A DNA stretch of 64,000 nt from an uncultured Dehalococcoidia bacterium (GCA_958295935.1 OY282385.1:2521545-2585544), one strand, 5' to 3'. Shown: positions 24,504 to 34,181, numbered from the stretch's first letter. The notes: a model not told the origin generated them from the letters alone. Made by a program: numbers and translations.

Positions 24504-25919
24504 GTGCGTGCACGTACACGAGAGTTTCGTTCCCGGGCCGCGGCCACTATGGCCGATCCGCGCCTCAAATCGGCGTTGGAGGGGGTGTACGAAGGTTTTC
24601 ACAAGGGTCGTCTGGCGGCCGCGGCCGCAACTATGGGGTGGGAAGAGCAGCGCACGCTTGGCCGGGCGATCAAGGAGCATACGATCGAGCACCTGGACTA
24701 CTACCTTGAGGTTCTTGCGGAAAAGGTGGAGGGTAACGGCGGAAACATCTTTTTCGCGAGAGACTCGGCTGAGGCTAATGGGTACGTTCTGGACGTCGTG
24801 CGGCGTAGAGACGTGCGGACGGTCATAAAGACCAAGTCGATGGTTTCGGAAGAGACGGGTCTCAATCATGCGCTGGAGGATGCGGGAGTAGAGGCGGTGG
24901 AGACCGACTTGGGGGAATACATCATCCAGCTTTCCGGGGAGACTCCTTACCACATCATCGCTCCGGCGATTCACAAGTCGAAGGAAGAGGTGTCCCGTCT
25001 TCTTGCGGGCAGGTCTGGGGGGGAACGATTCGAGCGTGCCGAGGACCTGACCCTGCAGGCGCGGGCTCAGCTGCGCGAGGTGTTCAAGCGGGCGGACATG
25101 TCTGTTACGGGAGCGAATTTTGCGGTTGCGGAGTCGGGCGGGATAGTGCTTGTAACCAATGAGGGCAATGGGCGCATGGCGACCTCTGTGCCCCGCATCC
25201 ACGTTGCGGCGATGGGCATGGAGAAGGTGGCGCCGTCGATCGCGGACCTGGGCGTACTGCTGCGCATTCTCATTCGCTCGGCTACGGGCCAGCGCATCTC
25301 CTCATACGTGACTATGGTCAACGGGCCTCGCCGGTCAGATGAGGAGGACGGGCCAGAGGAGTTTCACCTCGTCGTCATCGACAATAACCGCAGCAAGCTG
25401 CTGGCAGACCCGGCGCTGCGGGAGGCTCTGTACTGTATACGCTGCGGGGCCTGCATGAATGCCTGCCCGGTCTATCGGAAGGTGGGGGGGCATAGTTACG
25501 GCTGGGTGTACCCGGGGCCGATAGGGGCCGTCGTGACGCCGGTTCTAACGGGCCTGGACGCGGGCAAGGACCTGCCGTTCGCGTCGACTCTTTGCGGCGC
25601 GTGCAGGGAGGCATGTCCTGTCAAAATCGACCTGCCTCGCATGTTGCTGGATCTGAGAGCGAAGGCGGTTGAATCGTCCGGCTCGAGGGTCGAGGGTTTG
25701 GTGTGGAGGTCGTGGCGGGCCGGAATGACGGGACGCGCCAGGTTTGACACAGCGTCCCGCGCTGCTCGCTGGTCGATGAGGCCGTTCTCGCGCAGGGAGT
25801 GGGTGAGGCGCTTGCTTCCGCCTCTGTCTCGCTGGACCGCGAGCCGCGATTTTCCACTACCGGCGGCCCGGCCTCTTCGGTCTCGGTTCAAGCGCCGAAG
25901 GAGGGGAGGGCAACGGTGA
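24504..25919 (+). CDS. lutB: L-lactate oxidation iron-sulfur protein LutB
   Basis: A 471-residue LutB: N-terminal LUD domain (KSMVSEETGLN, TDLGEYIIQLSG, NFAVAESGGIVLVTNEGNGR) and a C-terminal ferredoxin-like region with CIRCGACMNACPVY near residue 312 and CGACREACPVK near 363, binding two [4Fe-4S] clusters. The GTG start three bases after lutA is preferred over the ATG 15 codons later, since the N-terminal residues it adds match the length and pattern of Bacillus LutB. It is the electron-transfer core of the lactate-oxidising complex. Confidence 0.92.
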   Translation: MRARTREFRSRAAATMADPRLKSALEGVYEGFHKGRLAAAAATMGWEEQRTLGRAIKEHTIEHLDYYLEVLAEKVEGNGGNIFFARDSAEANGYVLDVVRRRDVRTVIKTKSMVSEETGLNHALEDAGVEAVETDLGEYIIQLSGETPYHIIAPAIHKSKEEVSRLLAGRSGGERFERAEDLTLQARAQLREVFKRADMSVTGANFAVAESGGIVLVTNEGNGRMATSVPRIHVAAMGMEKVAPSIADLGVLLRILIRSATGQRISSYVTMVNGPRRSDEEDGPEEFHLVVIDNNRSKLLADPALREALYCIRCGACMNACPVYRKVGGHSYGWVYPGPIGAVVTPVLTGLDAGKDLPFASTLCGACREACPVKIDLPRMLLDLRAKAVESSGSRVEGLVWRSWRAGMTGRARFDTASRAARWSMRPFSRREWVRRLLPPLSRWTASRDFPLPAARPLRSRFKRRRRGGQR

Positions 25920-26671
25920 CGGAGCGGCGGCGATTTCTGGCATCGGTGAGGCAGGCGCTTGGGCGATCGTCGGGCGCTCCTCCGCGACCCGCGCCCGGCG
26001 GAGCGTCGGTTTCGGAAGATGAGTTGGGGCGAATGGCCCTTCAGGTGAGGGCGGTGATGGCCGAGAGGGCGGCTGGCTTGCTCGATGAACTGGCGGCTGC
26101 CGCTTCCAGGGCCGGGTGGGTCGTACATCGCGCGGCCAGCAACACAGATGCCGCGGCCGCGGTCACGGGGATATGTGTGGACGCGGGCGCCCGGCACGTC
26201 CTGAAGAGCGGCGAGGCGTCTGTGCTTGCATTGTCGGGATTGAGCGAGTCTCTGAACTCTGCCGGAATCGAGGTGGAGCCGATGGTGAGGCCGGACGAGG
26301 AGACTGCCGAGAGTAGAGAAGAGGCTGCCCGCTTGCGGGCAAGCGCGTTTGAGACCGACGTTGGAATTACCGGCTCGGACTATGCGATTGCGGAGACGGG
26401 GACGGTGGTCATCCATCCTCGCCGGGGGCTTTCACGCTTGATCTCATTGGCGCCGCCTCGCCACGTTGCGGTTGTGCGCAAAGGTACGGTGCTGCCCTCT
26501 CTGGACGAGTTGTTCCTGCTGGAGCGGGAAGCGCAGGCAAGTGGGACTTTGGCCTCTTCCATGAACCTGATTACAGGCCCCAGCCGCACCGGCGACATAG
26601 AGGCGGTGATCGTCACGGGGATTCACGGCCCTGTCGAAGTGCACGCGGTGCTGGTGGATCAGGAGCTTTAG
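25916..26671 (+). CDS. lutC: L-lactate oxidation protein LutC (LUD domain)
   Basis: A 251-residue LUD-domain protein. The hallmark stretch is ITGSDYAIAETGTVV, followed by RLISLAPPRHVAVV and ITGPSRTGDIE. The GTG overlapping the lutB stop (GTGA) is preceded by AGGGGAGGG and was chosen over a longer reading that begins inside lutB. It completes the LutABC set. The stop overlaps the 3' end of the convergent glycerate kinase gene by four bases. Confidence 0.92.
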   Translation: MTERRRFLASVRQALGRSSGAPPRPAPGGASVSEDELGRMALQVRAVMAERAAGLLDELAAAASRAGWVVHRAASNTDAAAAVTGICVDAGARHVLKSGEASVLALSGLSESLNSAGIEVEPMVRPDEETAESREEAARLRASAFETDVGITGSDYAIAETGTVVIHPRRGLSRLISLAPPRHVAVVRKGTVLPSLDELFLLEREAQASGTLASSMNLITGPSRTGDIEAVIVTGIHGPVEVHAVLVDQEL

Positions 26672-27813
26672 CGGGTCCTCGCTCCTGCGGCAAAGGCCCT
26701 GGCAGCCTCTTCGGCAAGGGCGCGGACCAGCCTGCGGGTGTCGGCCATGGCTTCGTTCAGCGTCATTGGCCGGTCAACCAGGGTGAACATTGCGTCTATT
26801 CCAAGGTCGTGCACCTCTTGGTAACCCTCGCCTAGGGAACCCGCCAAGCCTAATACCGGCGTGCCTTGCTTCTTGGCGATACGCGCGACGCCTACGGGGG
26901 CTTTGTTGAACACCGTCGAGGCGTCGATCTGGCCTTCTCCTACGATGACGAGGTCTGCGCCGTCCAGTTTCTCTTCAAGGGCTACGGCGTCTAGAACGAT
27001 ATCCACGCCGGCTCTCAAGTCGGCGTCTAAGAACCCCATCAGCCCTGCGCCGAGGCCTCCGGCCGCGCCCGCGCCCGGTCGGTTACGCACGTTGGCGCCC
27101 AAGTCTCGCTGCATGACGTCTGCAAAGTGACTCAGCGCGCTGTCGAGTTCGGCGACAGTTTCCGGTGAGGCGCCTTTCTGTGGTCCAAAGACTGCTGAGG
27201 CGCCGGTTGGCCCGCATAGAGGATTGTTGACGTCGCACGCGACGACGACTTTTGCCGAGCGTACGCGTGGGTCTACGTCGGCGGTGTCTATTCTTTCGAG
27301 TCTGGCCAGAGCGGCGCCTCCCGGCTGCAGGTCTTTCCCTTGCTTGTTCAGCAGACGCGCGCCGAGGGCCTGCATCACGCCCGCTCCGCCGTCGTTGGTA
27401 GCGCTTCCGCCTATGCCTATGATGAACCTGTCGTGTCCGGTATCCAACGCTGCCAGTATTAGCTCGCCCACTCCCCTTGTCGTAGTCTTTCGCGGGTCTC
27501 GTTCATCAAGCTGAAGCAGGGCGAGGCCGGAAGAACGCGCCATTTCGATCACGGCCGTTTCTCCGTCTCCAAGGGCGCCCCATTCCGCTGTTACGGGCTT
27601 TCCCAGCGGGCCTGTGACGGTGGCCGATTCGATATGCCCGCCGGAGGCGTCGGTCAAGGTTTCGAGCGTTCCATCTCCGCCATCGGCCACGGGGACGATG
27701 ACCGTTTCCGCTCCGGGGAGGGCTCGCTTTACGCCTTCTTCCATAGCACGCGCGATTTCGATGGCGGAAAGGCTTCCCTTGAACGCCTGTGGGGCTATTA
27801 CGATCTTTGGCAT
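26668..27813 (-). CDS. Glycerate 2-kinase, GarK/GlxK family
   Basis: A 381-residue type 1 glycerate kinase. It opens with IAPQAFKGSLSA, followed by VADGGDGTLE, GIGGSATNDGGAG near residue 135, and VIVGEGQIDAST near residue 285, all characteristic of the family. It phosphorylates D-glycerate to 2-phosphoglycerate, feeding C2/C3 acids into glycolysis. It lies convergent to the lut operon and upstream of no obvious partner; the adjacent SDR and the hydroxyacid enzymes nearby give a common theme of small hydroxyacid use. Confidence 0.93.
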   Translation of the reverse strand: MPKIVIAPQAFKGSLSAIEIARAMEEGVKRALPGAETVIVPVADGGDGTLETLTDASGGHIESATVTGPLGKPVTAEWGALGDGETAVIEMARSSGLALLQLDERDPRKTTTRGVGELILAALDTGHDRFIIGIGGSATNDGGAGVMQALGARLLNKQGKDLQPGGAALARLERIDTADVDPRVRSAKVVVACDVNNPLCGPTGASAVFGPQKGASPETVAELDSALSHFADVMQRDLGANVRNRPGAGAAGGLGAGLMGFLDADLRAGVDIVLDAVALEEKLDGADLVIVGEGQIDASTVFNKAPVGVARIAKKQGTPVLGLAGSLGEGYQEVHDLGIDAMFTLVDRPMTLNEAMADTRRLVRALAEEAARAFAAGARTR

Positions 27814-27867
27814 GTCGATGGAGCCGTATCTTTCCGTAACCTAGGGGTCCAAGGCGCGGAATGAGGG

Positions 27868-28641
27868 CTAGAGGGAATGGCTCTGCCCGCCGTCTACGAC
27901 GATGCAGGCGCCGGTTATAAGATCAGCACGGGTCGAGGCCAGGAAGGCGCAGAGGTTTCCTATAGGCTCCGGCCATCCGAAGCGCCCCATGGGGAGTTGA
28001 GACTCGATGAACTGTTCGACCACCTCCGGCGGCTGCTCGTTCTGGAATCGCTCCCAACTGCCGCCTGGGTGCAATATGGACCCGGGAGCGATGGAGTTGA
28101 CCGTGACGCCGTCCCCGGCGAGGGAGAGCCCGGCGTGCTTGGTGGCTGCGATCAGGGCCGCCTTTGCGGACATGTAGCCTATGTTCCCGCCGTGCTCGCG
28201 GCCCCATATAGAGGCTATGTTGATGATCCGGCCCCAACCTTGGCGCTGCATGTGCGGCAGGGACAGCCTGGAGAGTTCATAGCCGCTGAACAGGTTGAAG
28301 TCGAACACTGCGCGGTAGCTATCGAGGGGTGTCTCCGCTATGTCCGTGACGCCCATAGACCCGCCCGCGTTGTTGACCAGGATGTCTACGGGGCCCAATC
28401 CCTCGACCGTTTCTGAGTGTACTCGCGCCATGTCTTCGACGTGGGTAACGTCCGCGGTAACTCCGAAAGACTTTACGCCCATAGACTCCAGTTCAGACAC
28501 GGTTTGCTGGATGGTGCTGGGCGTGCGCCCGCATATGGCGACGTTCACGCCTTCCGCGGCAAGCGAGAGAGCGCATTGCCTGCCCAGCCCTCGGCTTCCG
28601 CCTGTAATGAGCGCGTTCTTGCCAGAGATTCCCAGATCCAT
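27868..28641 (-). CDS. Short-chain dehydrogenase/reductase
   Basis: A 257-residue classical SDR: coenzyme motif TGGSRGLG near residue 13, NNAGG near 91, catalytic Ser in NIASIWG and YMSAK near residue 157, and the C-terminal DLITGACIVVDGGQS. The arginine after the glycine motif (CGRTPS) suggests NADP preference. The ATG chosen follows GGAGGA at 8 bases; a reading eight codons longer lacks such a site. It probably oxidises or reduces a small hydroxy/keto compound. Substrate not predictable. Confidence 0.9.
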   Translation of the reverse strand: MDLGISGKNALITGGSRGLGRQCALSLAAEGVNVAICGRTPSTIQQTVSELESMGVKSFGVTADVTHVEDMARVHSETVEGLGPVDILVNNAGGSMGVTDIAETPLDSYRAVFDFNLFSGYELSRLSLPHMQRQGWGRIINIASIWGREHGGNIGYMSAKAALIAATKHAGLSLAGDGVTVNSIAPGSILHPGGSWERFQNEQPPEVVEQFIESQLPMGRFGWPEPIGNLCAFLASTRADLITGACIVVDGGQSHSL

Positions 28642-28704
28642 GAGGTAGTTCCTCCGTTTTATCAAGCAGTGTGCAGGTTATCTCGGGATGTATCGGTCTG
28701 GACG

Positions 28705-29337
28705 TTACCACCTGTCGGTGTGCAAATGCGATTCAAGAGGATCTCGCCTGGGAGGTCCGTATCGCACGCCGTCCGGATACCCTATGGGTAGCAAGGCGGC
28801 GGCCCGGTATTGCTCCGGTATGCCTAGCGCGGCCCTGATTTCCGGCTCGTACTTCGACCACCCGTTGGTCAGTACGCTCGCCAGTCCTAGGCCACGCGCG
28901 GCGAGCAACATATTTTGAACCGACGGGTAGATGCTCGAACCGTCATAGAAGGCTGGGTTCTCTCCGCCGGTGTACAGGCACACCAGGATCATCACGGGGG
29001 CAGATGCGAAATGCTCCATCAGGTGACGCGCCGACCGATGGTTGACAGTGTCCGGTTGGGTCGGTTGCCCCTGTTCGGCGTCGGCCCATGCGCGCCGGTA
29101 GAAACTTGCCAGCTTCTGCTTAGCCTCGGGGTCCCGGATTACGATGAATTCCCAGGGCTGGGAATTGCCCCCGCTTGGGGCTTTGATCCCAGCTTCGATA
29201 ATGCGCCGTACATAGCGATCAGGCACGGGGTCGGGCTTGACATAACGGAGAGCGCGTTGGGTATCTATTGCTTCGAACAGCCCGATATTTGCATCTGCCT
29301 GCTGTGCCTGCATGGGCGGCTTGTTCCTACGCATCAT
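28705..29337 (-). CDS. Nitroreductase family FMN oxidoreductase
   Basis: A 210-residue nitroreductase-fold protein. RALRYVKPDPVP near the N-terminus and APSGGNSQPWEF near residue 53 form the FMN site; LLAARGLGLASVL and GIPEQYRAAALLPIGYP are also typical. It reduces nitro, quinone or flavin substrates with NAD(P)H. Its first ATG overlaps the gmk stop (ATGA), implying coupling to gmk; a second ATG eight codons later (29313) with AGGAA upstream is an alternative start. Confidence 0.88.
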   Translation of the reverse strand: MMRRNKPPMQAQQADANIGLFEAIDTQRALRYVKPDPVPDRYVRRIIEAGIKAPSGGNSQPWEFIVIRDPEAKQKLASFYRRAWADAEQGQPTQPDTVNHRSARHLMEHFASAPVMILVCLYTGGENPAFYDGSSIYPSVQNMLLAARGLGLASVLTNGWSKYEPEIRAALGIPEQYRAAALLPIGYPDGVRYGPPRRDPLESHLHTDRW

Positions 29338-29948
29338 GCCTCCATTGTGCGCCGTCGCCGGCGCAACGATTCCTGCCGGATGATGTTCCTCACTTCGTCC
29401 ACAGCCTGATCCAGTTTGCCGTCTTTGTTTGCAACTACATAGTCAAACAGGGGCGCTTCCCGGATTTCCCTTCTCGCCGCGTTGAGCCGTCTTTTCATTT
29501 CACCGGCAGAGTTCACGCCCCGCTCTTCGAGGCGCGTCCTTAGAGAGCTTTCGGAAGGCGGGGAGATAAAGACGAACACGGCTTCAGGGAGTATGGCTCT
29601 CAGCCTCTTTGCGCCCTGAACGTCCACTCTGATGAGTGCGTGCTTCCCGGCGGCCAGAGCGCGTTGCACCTGCTCCTTTGGCACTCCGTAGTAGTTGCCG
29701 TAGACCTGTGCCCACTCCAGCAGTTCGCCGCTGTCAACCATCTTTAGAAACTGCTCGCGGCTCACGAAGTAGTGGTTGATCCCTTCCCGTTCACCGGGGC
29801 GCGGCTCCCTCGTGGTAGCGGTAATCGTGAAGTGGTGGTCGAATTCTGCCTTGGCCATACGTTCCAGGAGGGCGTCTTTCCCCACGCCTGAGGGCCCGGA
29901 GATCACGATGGCCAGTGGCTTCCCTGTCTGTTCCAGCGCCTCTGGCAC
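29334..29948 (-). CDS. gmk: Guanylate kinase
   Basis: A 204-residue guanylate kinase. The P-loop is GPSGVGKD, with Asp in place of the usual Ser/Thr after the Lys; the GMP-binding part has TATTREPRPGE and YFVSREQF, and GKHALIRVDVQGAK follows. It converts GMP to GDP. I prefer the GTG just after the aroA stop, which gives the normal length; the longest reading begins at 30017 inside aroA and would add 23 unlike residues. The gene lies in an aroA-gmk-nitroreductase run with overlapping ends. Confidence 0.9.
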   Translation of the reverse strand: MPEALEQTGKPLAIVISGPSGVGKDALLERMAKAEFDHHFTITATTREPRPGEREGINHYFVSREQFLKMVDSGELLEWAQVYGNYYGVPKEQVQRALAAGKHALIRVDVQGAKRLRAILPEAVFVFISPPSESSLRTRLEERGVNSAGEMKRRLNAARREIREAPLFDYVVANKDGKLDQAVDEVRNIIRQESLRRRRRTMEA

Positions 29949-29952
29949 GTAT

Positions 29953-31257
29953 TCACCCGACAATTCCGCCAAGCCGCCTGACTTCGTTCCAAAAACCTGG
30001 ATATGAAACGCTTGCAACTTCTCCGTTCGACACCGTCACAGGCTGTTCGCCCACCAGACCAGCAACGCCGATGCTCATGGCCAGCCGGTGGTCGTTTCGG
30101 GGGTCGAAGGTACCGCCCATGATCCGGCCTGCGCCCATGATCGACATACCGTCGGGACGTCCTTCACATTCGACACCCGCGCTTCGCAGCCAGTCGATGG
30201 TGGCCTCTATGCGGTCTGTTTCCTTTACCCGCAGTTCCGCGGCGTCCCGTATGGTGGTGACTCCCTCGGCCATTGCCGCGGCTACTGCAAGCACCGGTAT
30301 TTCGTCGATCAGGAGCGGCACCAGGGGGTGGCCGATCTCGGTCCCGCGTAACCGGCTAGATCTAACTACGACGTCGGCCACGGGTTCGCCGGCGACAATT
30401 CGCTGTTCGGTTAGTTGAAGGTTGGCGCCCATGGCTCTCAGGGCGGTCAGAACTCCGGTGCGGCTGGGGTTTATTCCTACGCCTCTGATGCAGAGTTCGG
30501 CGTTCTGGTGAGTTGCGGCGGCTACCATCCAGAATGCAGCGGAGCTGATGTCTCCGGGAACCTGCACGTCTACGGCGTTCAAGCGGCAGGGTGAGACAGA
30601 GACGTGAAGTCCTTCAACCTTTACGGGGGCTCCCATGGCTCCCAGCATTCGCTCGGTGTGGTCCCTGGACAAGGCCGGCTGGCTTATGCGTGTGGGGCCT
30701 TCCGCGCGCAGTCCTGCCAGCAAGAGTGCGGACTTCAATTGCGCGCTGGCGACCGGCAGTTCATAGTCGATTCCTCTCAGCTTTCCGCCCTGGAAGATGA
30801 GAGGCGCCAGGGTGTCTCGGCGTCGTCCCCGGATTTCTGCGCCCATCTGGCTTAAGGGATCGATTACCCGGCCCATGGGACGCCCGTTGAGTGAGTCGTC
30901 GCCTGTCATGACGGCGAGGAAGGGCCTGCCTGCGAGTGCGCCTGCCATGAGCCGCATCGTGGTGCCGCTGTTTCCTGCGTCGAGTACGTTGTCGGGCTCG
31001 ATCCACGCGTCTCCCGTTCCTCGAACGTGTAGGGAGTCCCCGGCGTCACTGTTGGATGGGGTTCGTTCGATCCGTACGCCGAGAGCCCTGAGCAGGTGCA
31101 CTGTGGAGGTGCAATCGTTGCCCGGGGAGAAATTGGTAACGAGTGCGTCGCCTTTGGCAAGGCTGTTGAAGATTGCGGCGCGGTGGGAAACCGACTTGTC
31201 TCCGGGCGCGGTTATATCGCCTCGCAAAGCCCGGGGCCGGCTGATGGTTATCGGCAT
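29953..31257 (-). CDS. aroA: 3-phosphoshikimate 1-carboxyvinyltransferase (EPSP synthase)
   Basis: A 434-residue EPSP synthase: GDKSVSHRA near residue 19 and LDAGNSGTTMRL near residue 92 bind phosphate and PEP, LNGRPMGRVIDPL near 123, and RVKETDRI plus NDHRLAMS near the C-terminus complete the active site. It makes EPSP from shikimate-3-phosphate and PEP. It follows tyrA by 11 bases, so the two form an aromatic amino acid unit. The first glycine-containing loop is of the Gly-Asn-Ser-Gly-Thr type usual for class I-like enzymes. Confidence 0.95.
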   Translation of the reverse strand: MPITISRPRALRGDITAPGDKSVSHRAAIFNSLAKGDALVTNFSPGNDCTSTVHLLRALGVRIERTPSNSDAGDSLHVRGTGDAWIEPDNVLDAGNSGTTMRLMAGALAGRPFLAVMTGDDSLNGRPMGRVIDPLSQMGAEIRGRRRDTLAPLIFQGGKLRGIDYELPVASAQLKSALLLAGLRAEGPTRISQPALSRDHTERMLGAMGAPVKVEGLHVSVSPCRLNAVDVQVPGDISSAAFWMVAAATHQNAELCIRGVGINPSRTGVLTALRAMGANLQLTEQRIVAGEPVADVVVRSSRLRGTEIGHPLVPLLIDEIPVLAVAAAMAEGVTTIRDAAELRVKETDRIEATIDWLRSAGVECEGRPDGMSIMGAGRIMGGTFDPRNDHRLAMSIGVAGLVGEQPVTVSNGEVASVSYPGFWNEVRRLGGIVG

Positions 31258-31268
31258 GTTTGGGGTGT

Positions 31269-32303
31269 TTATGGGAGGTGTCGCCGATCGTACTTGGTCG
31301 GGTCTCGCTTGGAGTCTCCGGTTCTGCCGAGCAGCCTGGCGCCGGCGCTTCCGAGAAACATCTGCATGATGCCTTCGCTTGCGGTCGGCAGGGCATTTTG
31401 CGCGGAGGACTGGCTGCCGGGTTCTATACCTGCCACGACGCGCATTCTTGCCTCCCAGGAATGTACGAAAGTGTCCATGAGGGGGCCATCCGGGTCTTCA
31501 CGTTCATCGTCGTTCTGTATAGAGATTTTCAGTTCCTGCAACCTCATGGCGGCCTGATCGATCCAGTGTGCCAGCATGTCGGAGTTGGTGTTGCACATGG
31601 CGTAGTTGGATGCGGGGTCGATTTCGGCGAGTTCGGTCATGCTGTTGAACTCGGTTCCGGCGAAGCGGCTTATTTCTCGCCACGAAGGGCTGGATGCTGC
31701 GGTGGACATCAGTACGGAGGCTATCAAGGTGGGCAGTCCGTTTACGGCGGCCATGTAGCTATCGTGCTCGTGTGCATCGACGAAGAAGGCTTTGGCGCCG
31801 ATTTGGTCGACCATTTTGGAGACTTCCATGACTGAACCCTGTGGGGCTCTTGGGCTTGCAATTATGGCCCACCTGGATCCTGCGAATATGGCGCCGGAGG
31901 CGTTATCCTGGCCTGCGAGGCCTCCTCCTACGAGGGGGTTTCCGCCTATGAACCCGACGCTTGCGGGCAGAATTTCGTCTGCCACTTCCAAGATTGCGCG
32001 CTTGGTGTTGGCGGTGTCGGTGATGGTGGCGTTCCGCTCGAGGTGGTTTGCGATGGCGTCGAGCACGTCGGGAATGGCATATGCAGGTATGGCGAGTACG
32101 ACGAGGTCGGATCCTGCGACTGCCTGATCGAGGTTCCAGATCGCCCGGTCGACTGCGCCGATCTTCTGCGCCTGGTTGTGCACCTTTCGCTCTCCGTCGT
32201 AGCCGATCACCTCAAGCTTGTTGCCATAGGCGGCTCGGAGGGCCAAACCGAGGGAAGCGCCTATGTATCCGAGGCCTATGATGGTAATGCGTTCCAATCT
32301 CAT
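31269..32303 (-). CDS. tyrA: Prephenate dehydrogenase family protein
   Basis: A 344-residue protein with the N-terminal NAD-binding motif GLGYIGASLG, then VVLAIPAYA, DTANTKRAI and the GGNPLVGGG segment equivalent to the H-P-MaG motif of TyrA. The expected substrate-site His of the usual HPMAG is not present (GGNPLVG), which is worth noting. The C-terminal helical dimerisation domain is present. It would convert prephenate to 4-hydroxyphenylpyruvate. It sits directly before aroA on the same strand, which supports the assignment. Confidence 0.82.
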   Translation of the reverse strand: MRLERITIIGLGYIGASLGLALRAAYGNKLEVIGYDGERKVHNQAQKIGAVDRAIWNLDQAVAGSDLVVLAIPAYAIPDVLDAIANHLERNATITDTANTKRAILEVADEILPASVGFIGGNPLVGGGLAGQDNASGAIFAGSRWAIIASPRAPQGSVMEVSKMVDQIGAKAFFVDAHEHDSYMAAVNGLPTLIASVLMSTAASSPSWREISRFAGTEFNSMTELAEIDPASNYAMCNTNSDMLAHWIDQAAMRLQELKISIQNDDEREDPDGPLMDTFVHSWEARMRVVAGIEPGSQSSAQNALPTASEGIMQMFLGSAGARLLGRTGDSKRDPTKYDRRHLP

Positions 32304-32472
32304 CTCTCCCTGAGCAGCGCGGGGTTTGTCGACGTTCCGCGTTGAGTATCGTGGTTGGTTGAGTGGACGAGACCGAGATCCCGGTTACAACTCACTTTAA
32401 AGTTATCAGACAGCGCAGCAATCGAGCGCAGTTTTCGCGGGGTAGAGCAGGGGCTGGGGAGTTCGGCGTCTG

Positions 32473-33228
32473 CTATTCGCTCCAATCGTCTTCCTCGTAG
32501 TCCGGGTGGCCGAAGCCGGTTACTCCCCCGGCAGCTGTTGGCAGCAATGGGCTGCGTTCCTCGCTCCGCTCTCTGGGGTCCAGATTTTTGATGGCATCAC
32601 GAAGATTTTCCAACTCCTTGGGGTCGGATTGGTCGGCGTTTATCACGAGAGCTGATATTGGGAGGTCTCTGAGCGCTTCCAACTCGTTCTCATCGGGGAG
32701 ACGTTCAACCTCCAGGAATATGTTCTTGGTGAACAGGGATACGGTTTCCTGTAGTTCAATGACTCCCTCTACCGTCAAGGGGGCGGATGGATCCGGCGCG
32801 CGAATGAGGAGGAATTCGAAAGGCATGTCTTCGATAGCGCGGGCTTTGCGGTCGGTGAGTTCGTGTTGGAGCGTTAAACCTCGGCTCATGCCGTCGTCTC
32901 GGAGGATCAAAGAGGCTGCTTCGCCGGACTCGACAAGCACGAAGTCGCACCCTGCTTCCTTTAGCGAGTCCAATCCTTCCGGGCTGGCGTTCGACAAGGC
33001 AGCGCCCCATATTCCCTTCCATCCAGACGGGCTTTGGTCTATGTCTAGGTCACCGTCGGCGAGAAGTGCGTCCAAGGACTTGGCGACTTTGGCGAGAGGC
33101 TTTTTTCGAGCGGTTTTGCCGACGATAAGCATCAATGGGATCTTCTGCCGCGTTTGCTGCTGCCCAAATCCAATGGGTGCGGGTTCCGCCATTCCCAGGT
33201 TCGAGAGCGTGTCTATAAGCTTGCTCAA
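32473..33228 (-). CDS. Unrecognised protein coupled to PAC2
   Basis: A 251-residue protein I do not recognise. The chosen TTG overlaps the stop of the PAC2 gene (TTGA) and is preceded by AAGGA; an ATG 12 codons later is an alternative. The much longer open reading upstream is only the PAC2 gene in another frame. Alternating strand/helix segments (LMLIVGK, DFVLVES, FLLIRAP, NIFLEVE, ALVINAD) suggest a TIM-barrel-like alpha/beta fold. The C-terminal 30 residues are acidic and low in complexity. Tight linkage with PAC2 implies a shared function. Confidence 0.7.
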   Translation of the reverse strand: MSKLIDTLSNLGMAEPAPIGFGQQQTRQKIPLMLIVGKTARKKPLAKVAKSLDALLADGDLDIDQSPSGWKGIWGAALSNASPEGLDSLKEAGCDFVLVESGEAASLILRDDGMSRGLTLQHELTDRKARAIEDMPFEFLLIRAPDPSAPLTVEGVIELQETVSLFTKNIFLEVERLPDENELEALRDLPISALVINADQSDPKELENLRDAIKNLDPRERSEERSPLLPTAAGGVTGFGHPDYEEDDWSE

Positions 33229-34181
33229 CTCAGGTCTCGTCCTTCTGTTCCGGAAGGGCCTCTCTGACGGCGCAGGAATTCTTCCAGTTCCTGCACGATC
33301 AGGCCGGGTTCTTTCTGCCGCGAAGATTCCTCTTCGGTGTCGTACCGCTCCTCCAGGCGTTTCACGTATCCTGCTATGTCGCTTTCTCCTTCCAATGCGC
33401 GGGTCAGGTTTGCGGCGTACTCCTCCGACTCCACCCGTAGCTTGTCCATCTCTATGCTCCGGGGTAGGAAGGGTTGCAGTTTTTCCAGGATGGCGTGCGT
33501 CAGGGAGGGATTGTGTGATACCTGAACGTAGTGGGGTGCGTGGCCCCATATGCTTACCCACGGGACGTCGTGTTTCGAGTAGGCGTCGGTTATTACGGAG
33601 GTAAGGCCAGACGGCCCTTCGTAAGTGGGTCTGGGGAACCGTAGGCTTTCGAAGCCGGGCCCTAATTGGTCCTGACCTGCGGACACTGTTACGCGGGGCG
33701 ATCTTGTGTGTGGGACTGAGTCGAGGAGGGCACCCACGGTGACCAGTAGATCGACTTTGGACGGGTCGGCTACTTCCAGAAACTTTTCTGCGTATAGCTT
33801 CCATCGCAGATGCGGTTCGACGCCGAGGAAGGTGACGGCGTCTCTCTCGCTCTGCCTGTCGGAGTCGTCCGGCTGCCAATAGAAGAACTGGTTCGTCGGC
33901 CACTCGAGTTTCCGTACTCCTTGGTCGTCGTAACTGACCATGGGGCGCTGCTGAGAAAAATCGTAGAAGAGTTCCGGGTCGATCCCTGCCAATTTCCCGG
34001 CGGGGAGTTGGCGGTTCACCTCCCGGATGGCACGGGTGGCGGCTTCCGCCGCGTCCGACCAGCCTGCCCATGCGGCGATGAGAATCGTTCGCCTGAGCTT
34101 TGGACGCTCGAAGTATTTGAGTATGTGCAATTGGCCTCGTTGGGAATGTGCCGGCGAACCGGGCCGCGGTGACTGATTCAT
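33225..34181 (-). CDS. PAC2 family protein
   Basis: A 318-residue PAC2 (proteasome-assembly-chaperone-2-like) protein. Typical parts are the N-terminal ILIAAWAGWSDAAEAAT, the central VTVGALLDSVPHTR and GPSGLTSVITDA, and VSIWGHAPHYVQ. The family is found in archaea, Actinobacteria and Chloroflexota, often annotated as ATP-grasp-superfamily-like; its bacterial role is not established. The last 60 residues are charged and helical. It is followed by the unknown gene with a four-base overlap. Confidence 0.88.
   Translation of the reverse strand: MNQSPRPGSPAHSQRGQLHILKYFERPKLRRTILIAAWAGWSDAAEAATRAIREVNRQLPAGKLAGIDPELFYDFSQQRPMVSYDDQGVRKLEWPTNQFFYWQPDDSDRQSERDAVTFLGVEPHLRWKLYAEKFLEVADPSKVDLLVTVGALLDSVPHTRSPRVTVSAGQDQLGPGFESLRFPRPTYEGPSGLTSVITDAYSKHDVPWVSIWGHAPHYVQVSHNPSLTHAILEKLQPFLPRSIEMDKLRVESEEYAANLTRALEGESDIAGYVKRLEERYDTEEESSRQKEPGLIVQELEEFLRRQRGPSGTEGRDLS

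Noticed and set aside
32473-34071. 532-residue reading frame spanning the PAC2 gene
   Set aside because: The first half is antiparallel-free out-of-frame reading of PAC2 with Arg/Pro-rich low-complexity sequence; only the part from 33228 is a plausible protein.
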